Positions 26,804 through 37,216 are shown, counted from the first letter of the stretch. The stretch is DNA of 64,000 nt from Corallococcus coralloides DSM 2259 (GCF_000255295.1 NC_017030.1:8716328-8780327); one strand, 5' to 3'. The notes: generated by a model not told the origin, from the letters alone. Translations and numbers: made by a program.

Positions 26804-27029
26804 ACGGCGGGCCCCGGAGCTCGCGCAGCATCGCGCGCGGCCCCTTCGTGAACAGCGTCATCAACATCGCGATGACGAGCAGCAACAGCATCAAGACGAG
26901 GGGGCCCAGCACGAGGCCCCCGAACAGGCCCGCCGCCGCCCAGCCGATTCCCGACCCGAAGCCCCAGACCGCGCCCGTCACGCCTCCGATGGCGGCTCCC
27001 ACGAGCATGATGGGTTCAATGAGGGTCAT
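26790..27029 (-). CDS. Small glycine-zipper membrane protein
   Basis: 79 residues with two hydrophobic helices: a Gly-rich first one (GGVTGAVWGFGSGIGWAAAG, glycine-zipper-like) and a Leu-rich second (LVLMLLLLVIAML), then a basic tail. No family recognised. ATG 27029 overlaps the stop of the upstream Cys-rich lipoprotein gene by ATGA, so the two are probably expressed together. A longer frame to 27089 is unlikely to be used. Confidence 0.6.
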   Translation of the reverse strand: MTLIEPIMLVGAAIGGVTGAVWGFGSGIGWAAAGLFGGLVLGPLVLMLLLLVIAMLMTLFTKGPRAMLRELRGPPSTKP

Positions 27030-27319
27030 TGGGGATTCGCGTCGCAGTAGACGTACTTCGTCCCGGTGGAGCAGCCCATGACGGCGCACTGCGGATCCTT
27101 CTTCGCCTCCTGGTCCTTCTGGATGAGGGCCTGGAGGTCATCCCCCTTCGCGCAGGACAGACACTTCACCTCCGGCTCCACCCCGCCGCAGCAGCCACAG
27201 CCGCAGGCGACGTAGGTGGCCTGGCAGTCCAGGGTCGCCTTCGCTGACGCCTTGTCCCCGGCGGCCTGGCAGCCCCACCCCAGCGCGCCCGCCAGAAACA
27301 GCCCCATGAGCATTCGCAT
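27026..27319 (-). CDS. Small Cys-rich lipoprotein
   Basis: 97 residues. Lipoprotein signal ending GWGCQAA (Cys17). The mature part has nine further Cys, including the cluster CGCGCCGG and the pair LSCAKG, suggesting disulfides or metal binding. No known family. It starts only 17 bp from the divergent lipoprotein gene at 27337 and overlaps the following small membrane-protein gene by four bases, so the two likely act together at the envelope. Confidence 0.6.
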   Translation of the reverse strand: MRMLMGLFLAGALGWGCQAAGDKASAKATLDCQATYVACGCGCCGGVEPEVKCLSCAKGDDLQALIQKDQEAKKDPQCAVMGCSTGTKYVYCDANPQ

Positions 27320-27336
27320 GGAGTGAAGATAGCCAC

Positions 27337-27879
27337 ATGCGCCTGCCCCTTCACCTCGCGGCCCTGCTCGTCACGGGTTGCGCGTCGACCCCTCCATTCC
27401 CTCCGGAGTACCCAGGACCGCCCCAGGACGGCACGGAGCGCGTCTGCACGCTGATTGGCTGCGGCTCGGGCATGGGGCTGGAGATGAACGTGGACGCCAC
27501 CCTCACGCAGCTGCGGGCCGGGACCTTCACGATGTGCCGGAACGGAACGTGCGTCCGGTCGCGTCTGGAGGGGCTCCGAACAGACCTGGGACGGGGCTTC
27601 CTGAGACTGGAGATGCCGAAAGAGGCCGGGCGCCTTCCCTTGCTGGAGCTCTCCACGAAGCCCCTGCCCACGGGAGGCACGCAGGTCCAAGTCTCCTACG
27701 GCACCGATTCAGTGGTGCTGAAGCAGGGCGACCTCTACCGGGTGACGCTCCAGGCCGTGGATGGCCGGACGCTCGGGGAGTTCCGCGGCGTGGCCCATTA
27801 CAAGAAGGTCGAACCCAACGGCCCGGACTGCGGCACCTGCTACAACGTCTACTTCGGTCCAGACCGAAGCACTCCGTAG
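27337..27879 (+). CDS. Lipoprotein of unknown function
   Basis: 180 residues. Short lipoprotein signal LLVTGCAST (Cys15), then a beta-rich domain with six Cys in pairs (CTLIGC, CRNGTC, CGTC) that may form disulfides. No family recognised. Divergent from the small Cys-rich lipoprotein with a 17-bp gap, so promoters overlap the neighbouring coding ends. It converges on the HPPD gene, 45 bp apart. Confidence 0.6.
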   Translation: MRLPLHLAALLVTGCASTPPFPPEYPGPPQDGTERVCTLIGCGSGMGLEMNVDATLTQLRAGTFTMCRNGTCVRSRLEGLRTDLGRGFLRLEMPKEAGRLPLLELSTKPLPTGGTQVQVSYGTDSVVLKQGDLYRVTLQAVDGRTLGEFRGVAHYKKVEPNGPDCGTCYNVYFGPDRSTP

Positions 27880-27924
27880 CCGCGGGAGAGGTGACGCCCC
27901 TCCCCCGCGACACGGCGCGGGTGG

Positions 27925-29088
<1,164 letters not shown>

Positions 29089-29128
29089 GTCGCTGACTCC
29101 TCGTGGTGATGAAGAAGATATTGAGTGA

Positions 29129-29788
29129 CTACACCGGCTGCGCGTCGGGCTGCCGGTCCGGCTGCGCCGCCTGGAAGGCGGGGAGTTCGTTGCACGCCGC
29201 CTCGATGCGCAGCAGCGTGGGATAGGGCTTCAGGTCTACACCGAACCGGCGGGCCCCGTAGAGCTGCGGAACCAACAGCACGTCCGCGAACGACACTCCG
29301 TCTCCCACACAATAACGCCCCGCCGTCGCCTGCACCGCCGCCTCCAGCGCCGTCAGCCCGTGCACGTTCCAGTGCGCCGCCCAGGCCTTCTCGTCCGCCT
29401 TCAGCTCGGTCTTGATGCGCAGCGTTACCGACGTGTTCTGCAGGGGCTGCATCCCGGCGTTCACCATCTCCGCCAGCATGCGAGCCTTCGCGCGGAGGTA
29501 CGCATCCGTGGGCAGGAGGGCAGGCGAGGGCACGCGCTCCTCCAGGTACTCCAGGATGGCCATGGACTCGGACAGCTTGCGCGCCTGCCCGTCCGCTTCC
29601 GTCCACTCCAGGGTGGGCACGCGGGCCATGGGGTTCACGGCGCGGTAGTCCTGGGAGAACTGCTGGCCGCCATCCTTGAGCAGGTGCACCGCCAGGTACT
29701 CGAAGGGGAGCCCCTTCCAGTTCAACGCGATGCGCGCGCGCCAGGACGCGGAGGAGCGCCAGTAGCCGTGCAGCTTGAGGTTCTTCAT
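29129..29788 (-). CDS. maiA: Maleylacetoacetate isomerase (GST zeta-like)
   Basis: 219 residues, glutathione-S-transferase fold. The N-terminal thioredoxin part has the zeta-class active-site motif RSSASWRARIALNWKG (SSxSxRxR), then VNPMARVPTLE and LSESMAILEYLEE; the C-terminal helical part has FADVLLVPQLYGARRF. It isomerises 4-maleylacetoacetate to 4-fumarylacetoacetate with glutathione. ATG 29788 overlaps the stop of the fah gene by four bases. A long frame extending to 30139 is out of register with family similarity. Confidence 0.92.
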   Translation of the reverse strand: MKNLKLHGYWRSSASWRARIALNWKGLPFEYLAVHLLKDGGQQFSQDYRAVNPMARVPTLEWTEADGQARKLSESMAILEYLEERVPSPALLPTDAYLRAKARMLAEMVNAGMQPLQNTSVTLRIKTELKADEKAWAAHWNVHGLTALEAAVQATAGRYCVGDGVSFADVLLVPQLYGARRFGVDLKPYPTLLRIEAACNELPAFQAAQPDRQPDAQPV

Positions 29789-30765
29789 GGCGCCTTCACC
29801 ACCGTCTGGGAGATGCGGCCGAAGAGGCTGTGCCCCTCGCCATCCAGCATCTCGATTTCGATGGTGTCCCCGGGCTTCATGAAGGCCGTCTTCGGCTTGC
29901 CCTCGTCGATGGTCTCGATCATCCGGCGCTCGGCGAGGCAGGAGATGCCGCGCGAGCGGTCCTCGTTGGACACCGTGCCGCTGCCCAGGAGGGTGCCCGC
30001 GGTGAAGGCGCGCGTGCGCGTCAGGTGCTGGATGAGGTCGCGGAAGGAGAAGTGCATCTCCGGGCCCGCGTCCGCGTCGCCCACGAGCTGGCCGTTGAGC
30101 GTGCTGCGCATGCGCAGGTGCACGCGTCCGTCCTTCCACGCCGCGCCCAATTCATCCGGCGTCAGCGCGAAGGGGCCGAACGCGGTGGCGGGCTTGCTCT
30201 GGAAGAAGCCGAAGCCCTTGGCCAGCTCCTCCGGGATGAGGTTCCGCAGGGACACGTCGTTGGCGATCATCACCAGCTTGATGTGCTTGTCCGCGTCCTC
30301 GGCCTTCGTGCCCATGGGCGTGTCACCCAGCACGACACAGACCTCGCTCTCGAAGTCCAGGCCCCACGCCTCGTCGCGCAGCGGGATGTCCTGCGTGGGC
30401 GCGAGGAAGTCGCCGGAGCCGCCCTGGTACACCAGCGGATCCGTGCGCAGCGTGGCGGGCGGCTCCGCGTTGCGCGCCTTGCGCACCAGCAGCACGTGGT
30501 TGATGTACGCGCTGCCGTCCACCCATTCGTAGGCGCGCGGCAGGGGCGCGTGCAGCGCCTTCACGTCCAGCGGGCGGCTCTGCACCGCGCCGGCTTCCAG
30601 CTGCTGCGCCAGCGCGCGCAGCTGCGGCTCCTTCGCGTCCCAGTCATCCAGGGCCGCTTGCAGCGTGAGGGCCACGTTGGTGGCCAGCGCGTAGGCGGAG
30701 TTGTCGCGCTTGACGACGATGAGCCGCCCGTCGCGGGTTCCGTCCTTGAGCGTCGCGAGCTTCAA
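29785..30765 (-). CDS. fahA: Fumarylacetoacetate hydrolase family protein
   Basis: 326 residues. Hydrolyses fumarylacetoacetate to fumarate and acetoacetate, the last step of tyrosine degradation. Metal-site residues appear in GLDFESEVCVVLG (Asp, Glu, Glu) and IANDVSLRN (Asp). Later motifs FGFFQSKPATAFGP, TLLGSGTVSNED and the end GHSLFGRI are typical of the short bacterial FAH form. First gene of the tyrosine operon fahA-maiA-hppD. A perfect 16-bp palindrome lies 127 bp upstream. Confidence 0.92.
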   Translation of the reverse strand: MKLATLKDGTRDGRLIVVKRDNSAYALATNVALTLQAALDDWDAKEPQLRALAQQLEAGAVQSRPLDVKALHAPLPRAYEWVDGSAYINHVLLVRKARNAEPPATLRTDPLVYQGGSGDFLAPTQDIPLRDEAWGLDFESEVCVVLGDTPMGTKAEDADKHIKLVMIANDVSLRNLIPEELAKGFGFFQSKPATAFGPFALTPDELGAAWKDGRVHLRMRSTLNGQLVGDADAGPEMHFSFRDLIQHLTRTRAFTAGTLLGSGTVSNEDRSRGISCLAERRMIETIDEGKPKTAFMKPGDTIEIEMLDGEGHSLFGRISQTVVKAP

Positions 30766-31208
30766 TTTCGCGCTCCCTCGGCGGCCTGTGGGGGAGGAAG
30801 GGGGAGGCCGCCTGACCCGACGGGCTTTTCCGCCGGGCCACCAGGCGAGTCAAGCACGCCCGTTGAACGCGGCGCGGCATCCTTCCTCCCTCCAGCAACG
30901 TTGCTGGCCGCTCACATTCGCGTGGCTGTCGGATGAAGGACGAAGCGCGGCCCTTCCGCACGCCGGGGCGTCGTGGAAATCCACGAGTTCGCCTGTTGGG
31001 CCGCCTGCTCCACGAACGGACAGGGGGCACCAGGGGACGGGGGCGGGAAGGAGGAGCGTGCCGACTGTTCAAATCCCGAGCAGCGCGCGCACGGCGCGGG
31101 CCGCTCCCCCCTGGCAGGGACCCGGGCGGAAACCCAGCTTGTGGAAGAGGGACATCCGGCCGACCACGCCGCCGGGGCGACGCGGTTGGGGGCTCGCGAG
31201 GGCACTGA
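30766..31208. other. Divergent intergenic region between fahA and giant kinase
   Basis: 443 bp between two divergent genes, with no credible open frame. The only clear structure is the perfect palindrome at 30892-30907. A GAGG ribosome site for the kinase gene lies at about 31195-31200. The right half is GC-rich and shows no obvious promoter boxes. Confidence 0.5.
30892..30907. promoter_or_regulatory. Perfect 16-bp palindrome, candidate operator
   Basis: CCAGCAACGTTGCTGG is its own reverse complement. It sits 127 bp upstream of fahA and about 300 bp upstream of the giant kinase gene. Placement suits an operator for the tyrosine-degradation operon. No regulator gene lies next to it. Confidence 0.45.
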
Positions 31209-34200
31209 ATGGCGCAAGGCTTCCAACAGGCCGGCGACACCCCAAGGGAGCCACACCCGGGCCAGCGGCTGGGCAACCGCTACGAGCTGCGCCAGCGGGT
31301 GAAGGCCGGCCGGGGCATCTCCACCTGGCAGGGGTTGGACCTGCTCACGCACGAGCGCGTGCTCGTGAAGGTCACCGCCCTCTCCGCCTTCGTCCCCACC
31401 TCCCGCCACCGCCTGGAGCACGAGGCGGAGGTGCTGTCGCGGCTGCACAACTCCGCGCTGGTGCCCGTGCGCCACCTGGGCACCTTCGACGAGCTGCTCT
31501 ACCTGGTCACGCCGTGGGTGGATGGCGAGACGCTGGAGGAGCGCCTGCGGCGCGGCCCCCTGTCGCTGCCGGAAGCCATCGTCCTGGGCCAGCGCCTGCT
31601 GAAGGCGCTCGCGGAGGCGCACCGCGAGGGCGTCCTCCACCGCGACGTGAAGCCCTCCAACATCCTGGTGCGCGACTTCCCGCTGTCCGCCGCGTGGCTC
31701 ACCGACTTCGGCCTGTCCCGCAGCGAGCGGTTGGACCCGTCCCTGCGCGACCTGCCCGTGGGCACCGCGCGCTACATGTCCCCGGAGCAGGCGGGGTTGA
31801 TCAACCGGCCGGTGGAGGCGCCGTCGGACCTGTACGCGGTGGGCCTGGTGCTCTTCGAGGCGCTGTCCGGCCGCCCCGCCCTGGAGGGCGCGACGGTGGG
31901 CGAGGTGCTGCGCCTGCACCTCACCGCGCACCCGCGCCTGAGGCCCGTGGGCGTGGAGGTGCCGCTGGCGATGGAGGAGCTCATCGCGCGCTTGAGCCAG
32001 ACGGATCCGCGCGACCGCTACCAGGCCGCGGACGCCGCGCTCGCGGACCTGAACGCGCTGGAGGCCGCGCTGTCCCGGGGTGAGGCGGAGCCCGCGCTCG
32101 TCACCGGCGCGCACGACCACCGCCAGAGCCTCACCGAACCGTCCTTCGTGGGCCGCCGCGAGGAGCTGATGACGCTGGAGCGCGAGCTCGAGCGCACGCG
32201 CGAGGGCGGCTCGCGCGCCGTGGTGGTGGAGGGCGAGTCCGGCGGCGGCAAGAGCCGGCTGTTGGAGGAGTTCTCCGCCCGGGCCTCGGGCCAGCGCGCG
32301 TGGGTGCTGCATGGCCAGGCGCAGGACCAGGCCGCGCAGCGCCCCTTCCAGCTCTTCGCGGGCGTGGCGGAGGGCATCGCCGCCGCCGTGCGCGAGGAGC
32401 CCGAGCTGGGCGCGCTCCTGCGGGAGCGGCTCGCGGGTCAGGAGGCGGGGCTGTGCACGGTGCTGCCCCCGCTCACGGAGGTGCTCCTGCCGGACTCGCG
32501 GACGCCGCGGTCCCAGGGGCTGGGACCGGAGTCCCTGAGCGAGAGCCGCAGCGTGTGGAGCCTCACCGCGCTGTTGAGCGCGCTGGGCACGCCGGACGCG
32601 CCCGCGGTGGTGGTGCTGGAGGATTGCCAGTGGGCGGACACGCTCACGCTGCGCGCATTGGAGGCGTGGTCGCAGGGCCGCCGCGCCGGGGGTGGACGGC
32701 TGCTGCTCATCGTGTCCTTCCGCAGCGAGGACATCCACGCGGACCACGTGCTGCGGCGCCTGGCCCCGAGCGCGAACCTGAAGCTGTCCGCCTTTGGCGC
32801 GGCGGAGGTGGCGCTGCTGGCGGAGTCCATGGCCGGCGTGCTGCCACCGGAGGCCGTGGAGCTGGTGACGCGGCTGGCGGAGGGCAATCCGTTCATGGCC
32901 TCCGCGGTGCTGCACGGACTGGTGGAGGACGGCGTCCTCATGCCCGGCCCGGAGGGCTGGCGGGTGCAACCGGAGGCGATGGCGCACGCGCGCTCGTCGC
33001 GCCAGGCGGCCACCTTCCTGGTGCGGCGCCTGCGCCTCCTGCCACCGGAGTCCCTGCACGTGCTCAGCGTGGGCGCCGTGATGGGCAAGTCCTTCGACGC
33101 GAAGGCGGTGGCGGCCCTCTCCGGCACGCCGCTGGAGGCCGTCACCACCGCGCTGGAGCCGCCGCGCCGCCGGCACATGCTGTGGACGGAGGGCACGCGC
33201 TCCACGTTCGTGCACGACAAGCTGCGCGAGGTGCTGTTGGACCTGCTCTCCCCGGAGGAGCGCCGGGAGCTGCACCGGCTGGCCGCGCGGGCCGCCCAGC
33301 AGTCCGTGCCCACCGACCCCTTCGAGCTGGCCTACCACTTCGACGCGGCGGGTGAGAGCGCGCAGGCCCTGCCCTACGCGCTGGTGGCCGCGGAGCAGGC
33401 GCGCCAGCGCTTCTCCCTGGACAGCGCGGAGGTGAACTACCGCATCGCCGAGCGCGGCGCTTCAGGCGCGGACGCGCACACCCGCTACCGCATCGCATCC
33501 GGGCTGGGCACCGCGCTGATGATGCGCGGCCGCTACGACGAGGCGCAGCGGCAGCTGGAGGCCGCGCAGGCCCTGGCGCACGACCGGCTGGAGCAGGGCC
33601 GCACGCTGGGCCATCTGGGCGAGCTCGCCTTCAAGCGCGGCCAGACGGTGCAGGCCAACGCCTACCTGGAGCAGGGCCTGAAGCTGCTGGGCCGCTGGGT
33701 GCCGCCCGGCATGCTGACCACCGGCGCCAGCGCCGCGTGGGAGATCCTCACGCAGGCCGCGCACACCGTGGCGCCGCGCCTGTGGCTGGGCCGCAAGTCC
33801 CTGGCGCGGGGCGAGGAGGACCTGCTCGCGGTCAACCTCTACAGCCGGCTCGCGTACGGCTACTGGTACCAGCGGGGCCGCGCCGCGGTGCTGTGGGCGC
33901 ACCTGCGCGACATGAACCTCGCGGAGCGCTACCCGCCCACGCCGGAGCTGGCGCAGGCCTACTCCGCGCACTCGCCCGCGCTCACCACCCTGCCCTGGTT
34001 CCAGCGCGCGTACGCCTACGCGGAGAAGTCGCTGGCCCTGCGTCAGCAGCTGGGCGACGTGTGGGGCCAGGGCCAGTCGCTGCACTTCTACGGCCTGGCC
34101 CTCTACGCCTCGTCGCGCTTCAAGGAGTGCATCGAGAAGTGCCGGGAGGCGGTGCGCCTGCTGGAGCGCACCGGTGACCCGTGGGAGGTGAACAACGCCA

Positions 34201-36167
34201 CCTTCCAGATCGCCATGTCGCTCTACCGCCTGGGCCGCCTGAAGGAGGCCGCGGCGGTGAGCCAGAAGCTGCACGCGGCGGCGCTCGCGCTGGGGGACCG
34301 GTACTCGCTGCGCCTGGGCCTGGAGGCGTGGGCCAAGTCCACCGGGGGCCGCATCCCCGCGGCGCTGCTGGAGACGGAGCTGGCGGCGCCCACCGCCACC
34401 GACCCGCAGTCGTTCGCGGGCGTGCTCCAGGCGGAAGGCCTGCGCCTGCTGCGTGAGAACGAGCCCGCGCGCGCCGCGGAGGTGCTGGAGCGCGCCGAGC
34501 GCGTGGTGGAGGACGCGCACCTGCGTCAGGAGTACGTGGCCCCCATCACCCCGTGGCTCGCCACCGCGCGCAGGCGCCTGGCCCAGCAGGCCAGCCCCCT
34601 CAATCCCAGGCAGCGCGACCGGCTGCTGAAGGAGGCGGATGGCGTGGCGAAGCGCGCCCACGACGTCGCGCGCACCTACCGCAACAACCTGCCCCATGCG
34701 CTGCGCGAGCGCGGCCTGATGTGCGCGCTGCGCGGCCGGCCCGCGCGGGCCCGCAAGCACCTGGACGAAGCGCTGCGCGTGGCCGAACAGCTGGAGATGC
34801 GCCAGGAGCGCGCGCTCACGCTCCAGGCCCGCGGCGAGGTGGGCCGGGTGCAGGGCTGGCCCGGCGCCGCGCGCGACCTGGAGACGGCGGCGCGCGAGCT
34901 GGAGGCCATGGAGAACGGCCTGCACAAGGGGACGGAGCACGGCACCGGCGTGGAGACGCTGTCGCTGGTGGACCGCTTCCCGCGCGTGCTGGAGGTGGGG
35001 CGCAGGCTCGCCTCCGCCCTGTCGCGCGAGGCCGTCTTCGAAACGGCGCGCCAGTCCATGCAGGAGCTCCTGCGCGCGGAGCGCTGCGCCGTGGTGGATC
35101 CGCGCGCGGTGGTGTCCGAGGAGGACGCGAAGAACCAGGGCCTCAGCCGCACCGCGCTCGCCCGCGCGCTGGAGACGGGCCGCATCACCGTGCTGGGCCA
35201 GGGGCTGCCCGGCGGCATCAGCGAGAGCATGGAGCTGCTCGGGGTGCGCTCGCTCCTGTGCGCGCCCCTCCAGGTCCGCGGCAAGACGGTGGCGTGCGTG
35301 GTGGCCAGCCACCGCAAGGTGGGCGCGCTCTTCGGCGAGGACGAGGAGCGCCTGGCGTCCTTCGTGGCGGTGCTGGCGGGCGCGGCGCTGGAGAACGCGG
35401 AGAACTTCGAGCGCGTGGCCGCCCTCTCCGAGGAGCAGGGCCGCCTGTACCGGGAGGAGCAGGAGGCCGTGCGCCGGCGCGACGACTTCCTGTCCATCGC
35501 CGCGCATGAGCTGAAGACGCCGCTCACGTCGCTGCAGCTGCACATCCAGGGGCTCCAGGCGAAGGCCAAGGGCGCGCCCATGCCCCCGGAGAAGCTGACC
35601 GCGAAGCTGGAGTCCGCCTATTCGCAGACGCAGCGGCTGGGGAAGCTGGTCAACGACCTCCTGGACATCTCCCGCATCGCGCAGGGCCAGCTGCACATCA
35701 AGCGCGAGGACGTGGACCTGGTGACGCTGGTGCGCGGCCAATTGGAGCGCAGCCGCGAGGCCCTGGCCCGCGCCGAGTGCGAGGTGCGCTTCCACGCCAG
35801 CGAGCCACGCCTCATCGGCCACTGGGACGCGCTCCGGCTGGAGCAGGTGGTGGGCAACCTGTTGACCAACGCCATGAAGTACGGCGCGGGCAAGCCGGTG
35901 GAGGTGACGCTGGACGGGGACGCGACGGGCGTGCGCCTGGAGGTGCGCGACCACGGCATCGGCATCGCGGAGGAGGACCGGGCGCGCATCTTCGAGCGCT
36001 TCGAGCGCGCGGTGTCCGTGCGCCACTACGGCGGCTTCGGGCTGGGACTCTGGATCGTCCGCGAAATCGTCCAGGCGCTGGGCGGCAACATCGACGTCGC
36101 CAGCGCCCCGGAGCAGGGCTCCACCTTCACCGTCACCCTGCCCCGCTCCGGCTCACCGGTGCACTGA
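31209..36167 (+). CDS. Giant multidomain Ser/Thr kinase, AAA ATPase, GAF and histidine kinase
   Basis: 1,652 residues combining two kinase types. Residues ~24-290 are a Hanks kinase (VKV lysine, HRDVKPSN at 144, TDFG at 166; the Gly loop is degenerate, VKAGRG). Residues ~315-640 are an AAA/STAND-like ATPase with Walker A GESGGGKS (342-349) and a Walker B-like VVVLEDCQWAD. Then come ~600 residues of TPR-like helices, a GAF domain (~1280-1420), a dimerisation helix with His1433 (AAHELKTP) and a HATPase domain (NLLTNAMKYG, DHGIGI, GFGLGLWI). Myxobacterial relatives are signalling hubs. No receiver domain is present, so a separate response regulator must exist. Start is ATG 31209 with GAGG upstream. 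Confidence 0.92.
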   Translation: MAQGFQQAGDTPREPHPGQRLGNRYELRQRVKAGRGISTWQGLDLLTHERVLVKVTALSAFVPTSRHRLEHEAEVLSRLHNSALVPVRHLGTFDELLYLVTPWVDGETLEERLRRGPLSLPEAIVLGQRLLKALAEAHREGVLHRDVKPSNILVRDFPLSAAWLTDFGLSRSERLDPSLRDLPVGTARYMSPEQAGLINRPVEAPSDLYAVGLVLFEALSGRPALEGATVGEVLRLHLTAHPRLRPVGVEVPLAMEELIARLSQTDPRDRYQAADAALADLNALEAALSRGEAEPALVTGAHDHRQSLTEPSFVGRREELMTLERELERTREGGSRAVVVEGESGGGKSRLLEEFSARASGQRAWVLHGQAQDQAAQRPFQLFAGVAEGIAAAVREEPELGALLRERLAGQEAGLCTVLPPLTEVLLPDSRTPRSQGLGPESLSESRSVWSLTALLSALGTPDAPAVVVLEDCQWADTLTLRALEAWSQGRRAGGGRLLLIVSFRSEDIHADHVLRRLAPSANLKLSAFGAAEVALLAESMAGVLPPEAVELVTRLAEGNPFMASAVLHGLVEDGVLMPGPEGWRVQPEAMAHARSSRQAATFLVRRLRLLPPESLHVLSVGAVMGKSFDAKAVAALSGTPLEAVTTALEPPRRRHMLWTEGTRSTFVHDKLREVLLDLLSPEERRELHRLAARAAQQSVPTDPFELAYHFDAAGESAQALPYALVAAEQARQRFSLDSAEVNYRIAERGASGADAHTRYRIASGLGTALMMRGRYDEAQRQLEAAQALAHDRLEQGRTLGHLGELAFKRGQTVQANAYLEQGLKLLGRWVPPGMLTTGASAAWEILTQAAHTVAPRLWLGRKSLARGEEDLLAVNLYSRLAYGYWYQRGRAAVLWAHLRDMNLAERYPPTPELAQAYSAHSPALTTLPWFQRAYAYAEKSLALRQQLGDVWGQGQSLHFYGLALYASSRFKECIEKCREAVRLLERTGDPWEVNNATFQIAMSLYRLGRLKEAAAVSQKLHAAALALGDRYSLRLGLEAWAKSTGGRIPAALLETELAAPTATDPQSFAGVLQAEGLRLLRENEPARAAEVLERAERVVEDAHLRQEYVAPITPWLATARRRLAQQASPLNPRQRDRLLKEADGVAKRAHDVARTYRNNLPHALRERGLMCALRGRPARARKHLDEALRVAEQLEMRQERALTLQARGEVGRVQGWPGAARDLETAARELEAMENGLHKGTEHGTGVETLSLVDRFPRVLEVGRRLASALSREAVFETARQSMQELLRAERCAVVDPRAVVSEEDAKNQGLSRTALARALETGRITVLGQGLPGGISESMELLGVRSLLCAPLQVRGKTVACVVASHRKVGALFGEDEERLASFVAVLAGAALENAENFERVAALSEEQGRLYREEQEAVRRRDDFLSIAAHELKTPLTSLQLHIQGLQAKAKGAPMPPEKLTAKLESAYSQTQRLGKLVNDLLDISRIAQGQLHIKREDVDLVTLVRGQLERSREALARAECEVRFHASEPRLIGHWDALRLEQVVGNLLTNAMKYGAGKPVEVTLDGDATGVRLEVRDHGIGIAEEDRARIFERFERAVSVRHYGGFGLGLWIVREIVQALGGNIDVASAPEQGSTFTVTLPRSGSPVH

Positions 36168-36175
36168 AGCGGGCC

Positions 36176-37216
36176 CTAGCGGCGCGTCACTTCCAGGTAG
36201 ATGACGTTGTCCTGCGAGTCGCGGAACAGCCGCACGTTGTCCACCTGCTCCAGCGGCGTCTCCGCCAGCAGGTCGCGCATGCCGTCCTCGTCCCGGTAGG
36301 TGAGCCACCAGTCCATGAAGGCCTCCATGTAGCCCGTCTCCGGCGGGTGCACCGCGAAGTTGGCCACCAGCAGGCGTCCGCCCGGGCGCAGCATCTGGAA
36401 GAGCAGCGCGGTGAGGCGGGCGGCCACGGAGTCCGACAGGTAGTCGTACAGCCCGGCGGAGTACGCGAAGTCCAGGTCCTTGAACGCCGCCTTGCCCGCG
36501 AGCAGCGAGCGGACCGAGCCGCACACCGGCCGCACGATGCCACCCGGGTGCAGGCGCGAAATCTCCGCCAGGCTCACCGGATCCTGGTCGAACGCGATGA
36601 GCTCCTGGAGCCTCCGCTCCGCCACCGCGCGCGACGACTCCGCCTCCCGCAGGTGCCCGCACGCCACCGACAGCACGCGCCCGTCGGGCCGCCGCCCGGC
36701 CGTCTCGTCCATCATCCGCGCGAGCAGCTCCCGGCGCTCGCGCACGCTGCGCGCGGAGGGCTGCCCGTGCATGTAGCGGTAGATTTCGCGGCCCGCGTGC
36801 AGCTCGTCCGCCGCGTGGTCCATGTAGAGATAGTCGATGAGCGCCGCGTCCCCCGCGTAGCCGCGCGGCCGCTCGAAGGCGTGCCGGGTGAAGGGGCACT
36901 GATGCAGGAAGGGGCGCATGGGGTGCTTGCGCGCCAGCTCCTGGCAGAAGCGCTTCCACACCTCCGGGCTCCACTGCCGCCGCCGCTTGATGAGCCCCCC
37001 GTGCAGGGCGGTCATGCCGGCATGCAGCGTGTCGTCCGGGCCCTGCACCATCCGCGAGTGCAGGCTGTCCAGCCACTCCCGCGCCTCCGTGAATGCTTCC
37101 TCTGCTGGGGACGCTTCCTCCCGGGGGGCATTGACCAGGACAAGGTGGTTGGCTTCAGGCGCGACCGGAAGAGCCGCGCCGTGGACCGACAGGATGGGCT
37201 GGCGCATAGGCATCAT
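36176..37216 (-). CDS. SAM-dependent methyltransferase (PhcB/EF-like)
   Basis: 346 residues. The C-terminal ~190 residues are a class I methyltransferase (GRVLSVACGHLREAE for AdoMet, IAFDQDP, DFAYSAGLYDYL, MLRPGGRLLVANF). The middle segment RPRGYAGDAALIDYLYMD is typical of proteins related to PhcB, the 3-hydroxypalmitate methyl-ester synthase; that substrate is only a possibility. Several Met codons cluster at the start (37216, 37213, 37207); the open frame extends further upstream with low-complexity Arg-rich residues that look non-coding. Convergent to the giant kinase, 8 bp apart. Confidence 0.78.
   Translation of the reverse strand: MMPMRQPILSVHGAALPVAPEANHLVLVNAPREEASPAEEAFTEAREWLDSLHSRMVQGPDDTLHAGMTALHGGLIKRRRQWSPEVWKRFCQELARKHPMRPFLHQCPFTRHAFERPRGYAGDAALIDYLYMDHAADELHAGREIYRYMHGQPSARSVRERRELLARMMDETAGRRPDGRVLSVACGHLREAESSRAVAERRLQELIAFDQDPVSLAEISRLHPGGIVRPVCGSVRSLLAGKAAFKDLDFAYSAGLYDYLSDSVAARLTALLFQMLRPGGRLLVANFAVHPPETGYMEAFMDWWLTYRDEDGMRDLLAETPLEQVDNVRLFRDSQDNVIYLEVTRR

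Noticed and set aside
30912-36026. Very long minus-strand open frames opposite the giant kinase gene (30912-33338 and 33462-36026)
   Set aside because: They are antisense shadows produced by extreme G/C third-position bias; their translations are Arg/Gln/His-rich low-complexity and show no domain, while the plus strand is clearly the kinase.
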